Shown piece by piece: positions 49,118 to 57,874 of a stretch of 64,000 bases of DNA. A program made the position numbers and the translations under genes. Origin of the DNA: Streptomyces alfalfae (GTDB lineage: Bacteria; Actinomycetota; Actinomycetes; Streptomycetales; Streptomycetaceae); NCBI RefSeq assembly GCF_004127445.1, contig NZ_QEXM01000057.1, positions 310,001 to 374,000 of the forward strand, given 5' to 3'. How positions within the stretch are numbered: position 1 is the first letter of the stretch; every line of letters begins with the position of its first letter. The notes under the pieces were generated by a model, which worked only from the letters and a program-made list of their open reading frames with translations, did not search any database and was not told where the DNA came from.

Positions 49118-52100
49118 ATGACCCGCGTCCGTTTGAGATCGGCCGCCCTGCTGGCCCTCGCGCCCCTGGCCGCCCTCCTGCCGCCCGCCCACCAGCCGGC
49201 GGCGGCCGCACCCGCCCCGCCGCCCTCCGACGCCGTGCTCGCCGCGCAGCCCGCCCGGCACGACCTGACCCGCGAGCAGTTCTACCTGGCGATGCCCGAC
49301 CGCTTCGCCAACGGCGACCGCCGCAACGACAAGGGCGGGCTCACCGGAGGCCGCGAGACCACCGGCCACGACCCGAGCGACCCGGCCTTCTTCAACGGCG
49401 GCGACCTCAAGGGCATCACCAAGAAGCTCGACTACATCAAGGGCCTCGGCACCACCGCGATCTGGTTGACCCCCGTCTTCGAGAACCTGCCCGTACAAGA
49501 GCGCGACGGACGCCCCGTCGCCAACTACCACGGCTACGCCATCACCGACTTCACCCGCGTCGACCCGCACTTCGGCACCGACGAGGATCTGTCCGCCCTG
49601 GTCGACAGGGCGCACGCCAAGGGCATGAAGGTCTTCTTCGACGTCGTGACCAACCACACCGCGGACGTCATCCACCCCGCGGAGAAGGAGTCCGGCTACC
49701 GGTCGAAGGGGTCACACCCCTACCTGGACACCGAGGGCCGCCCCTTCGACGACAGCGCGGGCATGCGCCCCGTCGACGACGGTGGCTTCCCCTACACCCC
49801 GCGGATCGCGGACGCCGACCGGCACGCCAAGACCCCGGCCTGGCTCAACGACCCCACCATGTACCACAACCGCGGCGACTCCACCTTCGCCGGCGAGAGC
49901 GGCCTCAACGGCGACTTCATGGGCAACGACGACCTGTGGACCGAACGGCCCGAGGTGGTCGACGGCATGAAGCGCGTGTACGAGCGCTGGGTGCACGACT
50001 TCGGCATCGACGGCTTCCGCGTCGACACCGCCAAGAACGTCAACATGGAGTTCTGGACCCAGTGGGCCCGCGCACTCGACGACTACGCGGCCACCCGGGG
50101 CAAGAAGGACTTCCTCATCTTCGCCGAGGCGTTCTCCGCCGACCCCGCCATCACCGCCCCCTACGTCACGCGGGGCGGCCTCGACTCCACCCTCGACTTC
50201 CCCTTCCAGGCCATCGCCCGCAACTCCGCCTCACGCGAGGGCCCGCCCCGCGACCTGTCGCGCCTCTACGCCCAGGACTACCGCTACACCACCGGCAAGG
50301 CCAACGCCTACGAGCAGGTGACCTTCCTCGGCAGCCACGACATGGGCCGCATCGGCGGGCTGATCGCCCAGGACAACCCCGGCGCGAGCGACGCGGAGCT
50401 GCTGCGCCGCGACCGCCTCGCGCACGAGCTGATGTTCTTCGGCCGCGGCAACCCCGTCGTCTACGCGGGCGACGAGCAGGGGTTCACCGGCTCGGGCGGT
50501 GACAACGCCGCCCGCCAGCCGCTGTTCGCCACCGACGCCCCGGCCTACCGCGACGACGACCAGATCGGCACCGACCGCACCCACGCGCGGGACGCGTACG
50601 ACACCCGGCACCCGCTCTACCGCGCCATCGCCCGCCTCTCCCGGCTCACCGAACGCCACCCGGCGCTGCGCGACGGCGTCTTCACCGAGCGGTACCCGGG
50701 GCCCGCCGACGGACCCGGCGTGTACGCCTACTCCCGTACGGACGCCGGACAGCGCGTGGAGTACGTCGTGGCGCACAACAACGCCTCCGAGGCGAAGACC
50801 GCGCGGATACCGACCGGCGCCGCGCACCGCCGCTACACCCCGCTCTACGGCACGACGGACACCCCGGCCCGCAGCGGAGCCGACCGGCACATCACCGTCA
50901 CCGTCCCCGCCCTCTCGTCCCTGGTCCTGAAGGCCGACAAGAAGCTGCCGGGTCCGGGCGCCCGGCCCCACGTCACCCTGACCCCGCCGAAGGAGGGCGC
51001 CACCGGCACGGTCGAACTCACCGCCGACGTCGACGGCGGCGAACTGAACCGGGTCGTCTTCGCCGCACGGCAGGGCGAAGGCCCCTGGCGGGTACTCGGC
51101 TCCGCCGACCACGCCCCCTACAAGGTCACCCAGCAGATCGACGCCGCACTGCCCGAGGGCGCCGAGCTGCGCTACAAGGCGGTGGTCGTCGACAGCCGGG
51201 GCCGCACCGCGCACGACCTCGCCGCCAGCAGCACGGGCCGCACCCCGCCGGAGTCCGGGCCCACCGTCCGGCGCGGCTACGCCGTCGTGCACTACCAGCG
51301 GCCCGGCGGCGACTACGACGGCTGGCGGCTGCGGACCGGCGCCGACGGCGCGGAAGCCCCCTTCACCGGGCGGGACGCGTACGGCGCCTTCGCGTGGGTG
51401 AAGCTCGCCGAGGGCGCGCAGACCCTCTCGTACACCGTCGAGAAGGACGGCGCCACCGACGGGCCCGCGCGCTCCGTCGACCTCACCCGCACCGGCGAGG
51501 TGTGGATCACGCAGGGACAGGACGGCCAGCGCGAACAGCGCCCGCGGAGCGCCTATCCGCCGTCGGACGGCTCCACGGCCGTCCTGCACTACCACCGCCC
51601 CGACGGCGACTACGAGGGCTGGGGGCTGCACGTCTGGGACGGGGCCGCCAAGCCCTCCGACTGGGACGTCCCCGTACAGCCGGTGCGCACCGACGGCTAC
51701 GGACTCGTCTTCGAGGTGAAGCTGAAGCCCGGTGCCCGCAGCCTCAGTCACACCTTCCACAAGGGCAACGACAAGGACGTGCCCGACGACGAGGCCCTGG
51801 ACATCAACCTGTACGGGAACGAGGTGTGGCGGGTCGCGGGCGAGCCGGCGTATCTGACTCCGGCGCTCGGCGGGTCGCTCGGCATGGACCTCGGCCGGAC
51901 CCGGGTCAGATGGCTCGACGAGGACACCGTCGCCTGGCCGGAAGGCGGAGCGGGAGTGGCCTCGCGCCAGCTCCTCTACGCGCCCGAAGGCGGCATCACC
52001 CTCCGGGACGGCGCCCTCTCCGACGAGGGGCACTGGCTGCGGCTGCGCCCCGAGGCAGCGCAGGCCGCGCGGCGGGACGGGCTCGCGGAGGGGGAGGTGG

Positions 52101-52225
52101 CCCTCACCGTCGACCCGCGCGACCGGGACCGGCTCCACGACGCGCGGCGCGCCCGGCAGCTCCTCGCCACCGAGCGCGCCGCGGACGGCGCCCTCCTGGG
52201 CGCCGCGGGCGTACGGGAGCCCTAG
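49118..52225 (+). CDS. Secreted GH13 enzyme with two PUD domains; apparently C-terminally truncated pullulanase
   Basis: Exported protein of 1035 aa. After a signal peptide (LRSAALLALAPLAALLPP) comes a GH13 amylase-like domain with D303 (GFRVDTAKN), E337 (FAEAFSAD) and D408 (GSHDMGR). A beta-sandwich/Ig-like region follows, then two pullulanase-associated domains (VHYQRPGGDYDGW from about 718, LHYHRPDGDYEGW from about 820) and a segment beginning PALGGSLGMDLGRTRVRW. In Streptomyces bifunctional pullulanases of roughly 1800 aa this segment leads into a second, GH13_14 pullulanase domain. Here the protein ends instead, and its TAG shares a CTAG with the stop of the convergent reductase gene. 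The remaining amylase domain is intact. The ATG follows GGAGGAG. Confidence 0.85.
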   Translation: MTRVRLRSAALLALAPLAALLPPAHQPAAAAPAPPPSDAVLAAQPARHDLTREQFYLAMPDRFANGDRRNDKGGLTGGRETTGHDPSDPAFFNGGDLKGITKKLDYIKGLGTTAIWLTPVFENLPVQERDGRPVANYHGYAITDFTRVDPHFGTDEDLSALVDRAHAKGMKVFFDVVTNHTADVIHPAEKESGYRSKGSHPYLDTEGRPFDDSAGMRPVDDGGFPYTPRIADADRHAKTPAWLNDPTMYHNRGDSTFAGESGLNGDFMGNDDLWTERPEVVDGMKRVYERWVHDFGIDGFRVDTAKNVNMEFWTQWARALDDYAATRGKKDFLIFAEAFSADPAITAPYVTRGGLDSTLDFPFQAIARNSASREGPPRDLSRLYAQDYRYTTGKANAYEQVTFLGSHDMGRIGGLIAQDNPGASDAELLRRDRLAHELMFFGRGNPVVYAGDEQGFTGSGGDNAARQPLFATDAPAYRDDDQIGTDRTHARDAYDTRHPLYRAIARLSRLTERHPALRDGVFTERYPGPADGPGVYAYSRTDAGQRVEYVVAHNNASEAKTARIPTGAAHRRYTPLYGTTDTPARSGADRHITVTVPALSSLVLKADKKLPGPGARPHVTLTPPKEGATGTVELTADVDGGELNRVVFAARQGEGPWRVLGSADHAPYKVTQQIDAALPEGAELRYKAVVVDSRGRTAHDLAASSTGRTPPESGPTVRRGYAVVHYQRPGGDYDGWRLRTGADGAEAPFTGRDAYGAFAWVKLAEGAQTLSYTVEKDGATDGPARSVDLTRTGEVWITQGQDGQREQRPRSAYPPSDGSTAVLHYHRPDGDYEGWGLHVWDGAAKPSDWDVPVQPVRTDGYGLVFEVKLKPGARSLSHTFHKGNDKDVPDDEALDINLYGNEVWRVAGEPAYLTPALGGSLGMDLGRTRVRWLDEDTVAWPEGGAGVASRQLLYAPEGGITLRDGALSDEGHWLRLRPEAAQAARRDGLAEGEVALTVDPRDRDRLHDARRARQLLATERAADGALLGAAGVREP

Positions 52226-53142
52226 GCCGAGCTGAAGGCGCCCGCCAGGTCGCGGGCGCCTTCCGCCACTCCGCGGACCGCGATGCCGCGCGTGGCGGGC
52301 AGCGCGGCCAGGAGGTCGCTGGCCAGGCAGGCGTTCCGCGGCCTGGACGCGTAGCGGCTCAGGGCCTTCGGCACCGGGACCACCAGGTGGGCAGGGAGCC
52401 CGAGGCCGCGGGCGATCAGACCGGCCCACTCGGCGCGGCTGACCCGGTCGGGCCCGCCCAGATGGAGCACGGGCGGCAGCGGGGCCAGGCTGGTGAGCAG
52501 CGCGGCCACCACCTCGGCCACGTCGTCGACGTGCACGGGCGTCGTCCACTGGTCGTCGGGCGCCTCGACGGGCTCTCCCGCGCGCAGCCGGTGGGCGCAG
52601 GCGGCGAAGTAGTTGAGCCACTTGCCGGCGTCCGCGGGCTCATGGCCGTAGACGAGGCTCACGCGCAGCGAGACCGCGTCGGCCGCGTGGGCGAGCAGCA
52701 GTTCCTCGGCCCGGCGCTTGGCCCGTCCGTAGGCGTTCGCCGGGGAGACGGGCGTGGACTCGGTGCTGCCGGGCGAAGAGCCGTCGAAGACGTTGTCCGT
52801 GGAGATCATGACGATGCGCGAACGCCCGCCGAGGGACGCGAAGGCCGACGCCACCGCGGAGTGCGCGCGGGCCGCCTCCTCGGGGTGCGCCTCGCACCAG
52901 GTGACGTCCGAGGGGCCGTGCACCAGGACGATCCGGCGGGGCCGCAGCCGCGACACCAGACGGCCGCAGGCCTCCGCGTCGGTGGCGTCCAGGGCGCACC
53001 AGCGCGCCCCGTACTCCTCCGGCGCGGCGGCGGGGCGACCGCGCGACACCAGGGTGACGGCGTCACCCGAGGCCACCAGGCGGCGGGCGATGCCCGTGCC
53101 GACGAAGCCGCTGCCGACGACGAGCGAGTTGACGCGCCTCAC
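52222..53142 (-). CDS. RmlD-like NAD(P)-dependent reductase (extended SDR)
   Basis: Rossmann-fold reductase of 306 aa, resembling dTDP-4-dehydrorhamnose reductases. The cofactor motif is VVGSGFVGTGIARRL. The catalytic pair is Tyr and Lys in YGRAKRRAEELL, with a preceding Ser/Thr in ISTDNVFDG. It is the last gene of the cyclitol operon; the GTG start overlaps the ROK kinase stop as GTGA. In acarbose-type pathways reductases act on valiolone phosphates, so reduction of a cyclitol ketone is likely. The stop TAG lies in the same CTAG as the stop of the convergent pullulanase-like gene. Confidence 0.83.
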   Translation of the reverse strand: MRRVNSLVVGSGFVGTGIARRLVASGDAVTLVSRGRPAAAPEEYGARWCALDATDAEACGRLVSRLRPRRIVLVHGPSDVTWCEAHPEEAARAHSAVASAFASLGGRSRIVMISTDNVFDGSSPGSTESTPVSPANAYGRAKRRAEELLLAHAADAVSLRVSLVYGHEPADAGKWLNYFAACAHRLRAGEPVEAPDDQWTTPVHVDDVAEVVAALLTSLAPLPPVLHLGGPDRVSRAEWAGLIARGLGLPAHLVVPVPKALSRYASRPRNACLASDLLAALPATRGIAVRGVAEGARDLAGAFSSA

Positions 53143-54176
53143 CGTGCCACCCGCCCCTGTGCCGACGGGTGGCGGGCGGCCAGGAGGCGGCCCGCGCCGA
53201 TCAGCCCGTGGTCGTCGTCGGGCGCGCCGAGCGCGACCATGGCGTCGATCCGCTCCCGGGAGAGCCCGAAGCAGCCCTGCCGGTCCAGCTCCTCGACGAG
53301 GAGCTGCCGGTAGCGCTCGCCGACGGCCAGCGCGAAGCCGCCCACGACGATGAAGCGGCAGACTCCCACCGAGGCGAAGACGGCGCCGATCGCCCGCGCG
53401 AGGTGCGCGAGGGCGGCGCGCAGCACGCCGGTGGCGAAGGGGTCGCCCTCGGTGAGCGCCTTGGCGAGGGCCGGGTTCTCCACGCGGTCCTCGCACAGCT
53501 CCGCGAGGCGGGAGCGGGCGAACCCGTCGGGGTCGGCGGCCGCCGCGCGCCGGGCCGCGGCGAGCACGCCCCGGCCCGAGGCGATGGCGCCGAGGTGGCC
53601 GCGGCCCCCGCAGTCGCACAGCGGCGCGTCGGGTGAGGGATCGCAGGCCCAGTGGCCGAGTTCACCGCCGTGGCCCTCGGGGTGCAGCAGGACGTCGCCG
53701 CCCCGGAAGACCTTGTTGCCGATGCCCGAGCTGACGGTCAGCAGGCAGAAGGGCTCCGGCTCCGTGGCCGCGTACCGCCAGGCGGCCGCGGTGAGGTCGT
53801 TGACGACGGTGACCGGTCTGCCGAGCCGTTCGGCGAGCAGGGCGCCGAGCGGCAGGGGCTCACCGCGCCGGCCCCACACCGTCGGTGCCGCGAGGACCAG
53901 GCCGTCAGCGCTGATCGGCCCGGCGAAGGCGACCCCGACGGGACCGGGCGCGCGCCCGGCCGTGTGCCGCGTCACCTCGCGCACGAGCTGCTCCACCAAC
54001 CGCTCCTGGAGCACGGGTACGGGGGCGTGCGGATCGCGGGCCATGCCGTCGACCGGCATCCGCCGCACGCGGGAGAGCGTCCCGTCGGCGGGCGCGTAGG
54101 CGCCCACCCGCAGCGTGGTGCCTCCCACGTCGACGACGGTGTGCTCGGGGTCAGCCGCGATGGTGGCCGTGGGCAC
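53139..54176 (-). CDS. ROK-family sugar/cyclitol kinase
   Basis: ATP-dependent kinase of 345 aa. The phosphate-1 loop is VVDVGGTTLRVG, the catalytic Asp is in VVNDLTAAA (D127), and the ROK signature is GGELGH followed by CDCGGRGHLG, where the usual third zinc Cys is a His (H194). In acarbose biosynthesis AcbM, a ROK kinase, phosphorylates 2-epi-5-epi-valiolone, and this gene occupies the same context beside a C7-type cyclase. The GTG start at 54176 follows GAGGAGGA and lies 26 bases inside the cupin gene. The substrate is inferred from neighbours. Confidence 0.83.
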   Translation of the reverse strand: MPTATIAADPEHTVVDVGGTTLRVGAYAPADGTLSRVRRMPVDGMARDPHAPVPVLQERLVEQLVREVTRHTAGRAPGPVGVAFAGPISADGLVLAAPTVWGRRGEPLPLGALLAERLGRPVTVVNDLTAAAWRYAATEPEPFCLLTVSSGIGNKVFRGGDVLLHPEGHGGELGHWACDPSPDAPLCDCGGRGHLGAIASGRGVLAAARRAAAADPDGFARSRLAELCEDRVENPALAKALTEGDPFATGVLRAALAHLARAIGAVFASVGVCRFIVVGGFALAVGERYRQLLVEELDRQGCFGLSRERIDAMVALGAPDDDHGLIGAGRLLAARHPSAQGRVAR

Positions 54177-54528
54177 GGAGTTCCTCCTCGAAGACCAGCA
54201 GGTGCAGGTCGGTGTCGCGGTCGTTCAGGAGCCCGTGCTCGCCGTGGGGACGGTTGACGACGACGTCGCCGGGGCCCACGCGGAACTCCTCGCCGTCCAG
54301 GTACATCAGGCCCTCCCCCGAGAGGATCACGTACGTCTCGTGGTCGGCCCCGTGCCGGTGGCGCCCGATGGACGTGCCGGGCGGCAGCACGGCGAGGTCA
54401 ATGAACTCGGCGCCGGGGCCGCCCGGTCCGCGCGTGAAGACGCGGTGCGCCAGGATCGTGCCGAGCCCGCCGTGGTCGTGCTCCTTGCCGGTGAGGAGGT
54501 CGCGCAGATTGGGCACACGGCCGGTCAT
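54151..54528 (-). CDS. Single-domain cupin protein
   Basis: Small cupin of 125 aa with both conserved motifs: the first reads GRHRHGADHETYVILSGEG, with His/His/Glu metal ligands, and the second is RVGPGDVVVNRPHGEHGL. It begins after a short helical lead (VPNLRDLLTGKEHDHGG). It could be a metal-dependent isomerase/epimerase or a binding protein; in this operon an epimerase-like role on a ketocyclitol would fill a gap, but this is inference. Its ATG overlaps the cyclase stop (ATGA), and its end overlaps the ROK kinase gene. Confidence 0.82.
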   Translation of the reverse strand: MTGRVPNLRDLLTGKEHDHGGLGTILAHRVFTRGPGGPGAEFIDLAVLPPGTSIGRHRHGADHETYVILSGEGLMYLDGEEFRVGPGDVVVNRPHGEHGLLNDRDTDLHLLVFEEELRAHGHHRG

Positions 54529-55760
54529 CGTGCCCCTCCGTCCACGGCGGGGTCCACGGCGGAGTTCGCGGCGGGCGAGGTGCGCGGGGCGCGGGCGGCG
54601 CGGGTGGCGAGCGCGTCCAGGGCCTCGCGCAGGACGTCCTGCGGGACGTCTTCCAGTTCGTCGACGAAGCCCGCCTTGCCGATCCCGGTGGGCACCACCA
54701 GGTGGAGCTTGCGGCCCCGGCGCTGCCAGGAGGCCCACAGGGCCTGCGTCATCTGGTCGGCCGTGCAGGTCGCGGCGTCGTGGACGGGCAGGCCGATCCG
54801 CTCCAGGAGCGCGACGATCCGCTCGCAGGTCTCCGCGTCCGCGAGACCGAGGAGCCGGGCGATGTGGGCGGACAGCGCCATGTCGACCGCGACGGCCTCG
54901 CCGTGTTCGAGCCGGTGGCCGCCCGCCGTCTCGATGACGGGGCTGAAGGTGTGGCCGAAGTCGACCAGGCGCGCGAGTTCGTGCTCGCGCAGGTTGGGGC
55001 ACAGCTCCTCCATCATCAGCCTCATCGAGGTGCGGATGACGTAGGTCTCCAGCTCGGCGTCGGCCGGGTGGCCGGGGCGGCGGAAGACGTCCGGGTGCCG
55101 CTCGAGGGCCTGGAACAGGTCGCCGTCGAGGATCACCGCCATCTTGACGATCTCCGCGAGACCGCAGCGGATCTCGCGGTCCGGCAGGGTGGCGAGGAGC
55201 GCGGGGTCGTTCAGCGAGGCGTGCGCCGGGTGGTAGGCGCCGAACATGTTCTTCGTGTGCAGGCCGTTGACCCCCGTCTTGACGCCGACACCGACGTCGA
55301 CCTGACCGACCAGGGTGGTGTTGACCTTGATGTAGCGGATGCCGCGCGAGTACATGGAGGCGGCGAAGCCGACGATGTCCGCGACGATGCCGCCGCCCAC
55401 CGCCAGCATCACGCCGTGCCGGTCGAGCCCGGCGGCCTTGGCGGTCGCGCACACCTGCTCGGCCGAGGTCAGTGACTTGTTGTGCTCCCCGGACGCGATC
55501 GGGTGGACGCTCCAGCTGTCCGGTTCGAGGCGCGCGCCCAGGTAGGCGCGCAACTGCTGTCCGTAGAGGCGGTCGACGGTGGGGCCGACGAAGGCCACCA
55601 CCCGCCGCCCCTCCAGGTAGTGGGCGAGCAGCGGGTTGTGCGGGGAGAAGACCCCGTCGGTGACGTCGACCCGGTAGCCGGTGCCGTCCGGTGCGTGCAG
55701 GTCGAAGCCCCCGGCGTCCTCACGGACACCCGCGGCCTCGGCAAGAACCTGGCCTGCCAT
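54525..55760 (-). CDS. Sugar phosphate cyclase, 2-epi-5-epi-valiolone synthase-like
   Basis: NAD- and metal-dependent cyclase of 411 aa in the dehydroquinate synthase superfamily. The NAD motif is GGGIVADIVGFAASMYSRG. Metal ligands are E203 (GLAEIVK), H270 (DFGHTF) and H286 (EHGEA). Two positions argue against dehydroquinate synthase: the Asn before FGHTF is Asp (D267), and the later His of GHTFGH is Pro (P274, FSPVIE). Both features are typical of C7-cyclitol cyclases such as AcbC and ValA, which cyclise sedoheptulose 7-phosphate. It lies in a long operon with a ROK kinase, a reductase and glucan enzymes. Gadusol/MAA-type (DDGS) activity is the main alternative. Confidence 0.85.
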   Translation of the reverse strand: MAGQVLAEAAGVREDAGGFDLHAPDGTGYRVDVTDGVFSPHNPLLAHYLEGRRVVAFVGPTVDRLYGQQLRAYLGARLEPDSWSVHPIASGEHNKSLTSAEQVCATAKAAGLDRHGVMLAVGGGIVADIVGFAASMYSRGIRYIKVNTTLVGQVDVGVGVKTGVNGLHTKNMFGAYHPAHASLNDPALLATLPDREIRCGLAEIVKMAVILDGDLFQALERHPDVFRRPGHPADAELETYVIRTSMRLMMEELCPNLREHELARLVDFGHTFSPVIETAGGHRLEHGEAVAVDMALSAHIARLLGLADAETCERIVALLERIGLPVHDAATCTADQMTQALWASWQRRGRKLHLVVPTGIGKAGFVDELEDVPQDVLREALDALATRAARAPRTSPAANSAVDPAVDGGAR

Positions 55761-55786
55761 CTCTCTCCTCGGTCTTCGTTCGGTCT

Positions 55787-57874
55787 TCAGGTCGTCGACG
55801 GCGTCGTCGATCGGGGATCGGGGTGGTGCGGTGACGGCGGCGCGGGGCGCGGCCCCGGATCGGCGAACACGCCGGCGACCGTCCGCACGAGGGGCGACGC
55901 GGGCAGTTCCTCCAGGGGTACGGGGCGGCCCTCCGCGTCGGACACCGGCAGGCGCCAGTTGGGGTGCACCGTGGAGGTGCCCGGCAGGTTCTGCGGACGG
56001 CGGTCGCCCGTCGCGTCCGGCAACCAGACCCCGAGCAGCAGGGCCGGGGTGAGCGGCAGGAAGCGGTGCAGGGCGGCCACCTCGCCGTCCGGTGACGGCA
56101 GCAGGCCGAGCCGGGTCAGCTCGGCGAGCCAGCCGTCGCGCTCGCTCGCGGCCTCCGCCTTCTCCGCCTCGGCGGGGCGGGTCAGCAGGCCGAGCCGCTC
56201 GCGCAGTTCGACGTGCTCCCCGCTGAGCCAGGCCGCGGTGGTCGGCAGGTCATGGGTGGTGAGCGTGGCCAGGCAGTTCGCGCGCCACTGGTCGGGCGGC
56301 AGCGGCCCGTGCCGGCCCTCGCTGCCGCCCACGTACTCGAAGCGCTGCACGGAGGTGCCGAGGATGCCGCGCCCGGCGAGCTCCTCGCGCACGCCCTTCT
56401 CCACCGTGCCGAGGTCCTCGCCGATGACGCTCGCACCCGCCCGGTGGGCCTCCAGGGTGAGCGCTCCCAGCATGGCGTGGGCGTCATACCGTACGTACGT
56501 GCCCTCCGACGGCGGGCGTCCCTCGGGCACCCACCACAGCCGGAACAGCCCCATCACGTGGTCGACGCGGAGTGCTCCCGCGTGCCGCAGGTTGGAGCGC
56601 AGCAGCTCCGCGAAGGGCAGATAGCCCGCGGCGGCGAGCGCGTCCGGGCGCCAGGGCGGCTGGCCCCAGTCCTGGCCCAGCGGGTTGAAGTCGTCCGGTG
56701 GCGCGCCGACGCTCATCCCGGCGGCCAGGCAGTGCTGGAGCGCCCAGGCGTCGGCGCCGTCCGGCGCCACCCCGACGGCCAGGTCGTGCACGAGGCCGAT
56801 CGCCATGCCCGCGTCCTTCGCCGCCCGTTGCGCGGCGGCGAGCTGCTCGTCGGTGATCCAGGCCAGCCAGCGGTGGAACGCGACGCTCTCCGCGAGGTCG
56901 TCGCGGGCCCGCGCCACGGCGGGGGAGCGCGGGTCGCGCAGCTCCACGGGCCAGCACCGCCAGTCAGCGCCGTGCTCATCGGCCAGCGCGCACCAGGTGG
57001 CGAAGTCGGTGAGCCCCTGGCCCTCGCGTGCCGTGAACGCGGCGAAGGCCGCCGCGCGGCCGGGGGAGAGCGGCACCGCGTGCACGGCGCGCAGCGCCCG
57101 GTGCTTGAGGGAGCGGACCGTCTCCCGGTCGATGAGCGAACTGCCGTCGAGCACCCGGGCGTTGACGGCGCGGGCCTGGTCGACCAGCGCGTGCGCGGCG
57201 TCGCGCCCCGCCCGGTCCAGGTACGCGTACTCCGGCACCGCCTCCACCCGTACGTGCATCGGATCGGGGAAGCGGCGCGAACTCGGACGGTACGGGGAGG
57301 GGTCCGGCAGCGGCCCCGGCGGCACGGCGTGCAGCGGGCCGAGCTGGACGAAACCGGCCCCGAGGTCCCGCCCCGACCAGGTGGCGAGCTCGGCGAGGTC
57401 CGCCAGGTCGCCCATGCCCCAGGAGCGGCGGGAGAGCACGGAGTAGAGCTGGACGATCAAGCCCCAGGCACGGCGGTCGGGCACCGCGAGCCGGTCGGGC
57501 ACGGCGAGCAGTGGGGCCCGTGCCTCGCGCTCGCCCGCACGCACCCGCAGGGTGTGGTGGCCGGGCGGCAGCGGAGCGTCCGCCGGCAGGGTCCCGCCGC
57601 CCTCCACCGCCACCTCGCCCACGCTGCTCCGGGGCAGCGTCACGCCCTCTCCGGCGCGCGTGACGACACAGGGTGGCAGCAGCCGTGCGGCCTGCTCCGC
57701 GCGGTGGCGGTCCAGGGCCTCACGGGCCGCGGCGGGGGTGGTGGCGTCGACCCCGCAGGCGCCGAGGACGGCGACGAGGGTGTCGGCAGGGACGGCGACG
57801 CGCCGGCCCCGGTCGGTGGTGTACTCGGTCGCGACGCCGTGGGCGCGCGCGAGTCCGAGGATCGCCTCAGTCAT
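55787..57874 (-). CDS. malQ: 4-alpha-glucanotransferase (amylomaltase)
   Basis: GH77 enzyme of 695 aa that moves alpha-1,4-glucan segments between acceptors. An N-terminal beta-rich domain of about 160 residues precedes the barrel, as in actinobacterial MalQ. The catalytic triad is D438 (LRVDHVMG), E486 (VIGEDLGTV) and D542 (TTHDLPTT). The ATG at 57874 overlaps the stop of the glycosyltransferase-HAD gene by eight bases, and the cyclase gene follows after 26 bases. The acarbose cluster also includes an amylomaltase (AcbQ), so here it may extend or remodel a pseudo-oligosaccharide rather than serve housekeeping maltose use. Confidence 0.9.
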   Translation of the reverse strand: MTEAILGLARAHGVATEYTTDRGRRVAVPADTLVAVLGACGVDATTPAAAREALDRHRAEQAARLLPPCVVTRAGEGVTLPRSSVGEVAVEGGGTLPADAPLPPGHHTLRVRAGEREARAPLLAVPDRLAVPDRRAWGLIVQLYSVLSRRSWGMGDLADLAELATWSGRDLGAGFVQLGPLHAVPPGPLPDPSPYRPSSRRFPDPMHVRVEAVPEYAYLDRAGRDAAHALVDQARAVNARVLDGSSLIDRETVRSLKHRALRAVHAVPLSPGRAAAFAAFTAREGQGLTDFATWCALADEHGADWRCWPVELRDPRSPAVARARDDLAESVAFHRWLAWITDEQLAAAQRAAKDAGMAIGLVHDLAVGVAPDGADAWALQHCLAAGMSVGAPPDDFNPLGQDWGQPPWRPDALAAAGYLPFAELLRSNLRHAGALRVDHVMGLFRLWWVPEGRPPSEGTYVRYDAHAMLGALTLEAHRAGASVIGEDLGTVEKGVREELAGRGILGTSVQRFEYVGGSEGRHGPLPPDQWRANCLATLTTHDLPTTAAWLSGEHVELRERLGLLTRPAEAEKAEAASERDGWLAELTRLGLLPSPDGEVAALHRFLPLTPALLLGVWLPDATGDRRPQNLPGTSTVHPNWRLPVSDAEGRPVPLEELPASPLVRTVAGVFADPGPRPAPPSPHHPDPRSTTPSTT

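Noticed and set aside
54525..55760. Primary-metabolism dehydroquinate synthase (aroB)
   Set aside because: Asp at 267 and Pro at 274 differ from dehydroquinate synthase, and no shikimate genes are nearby.
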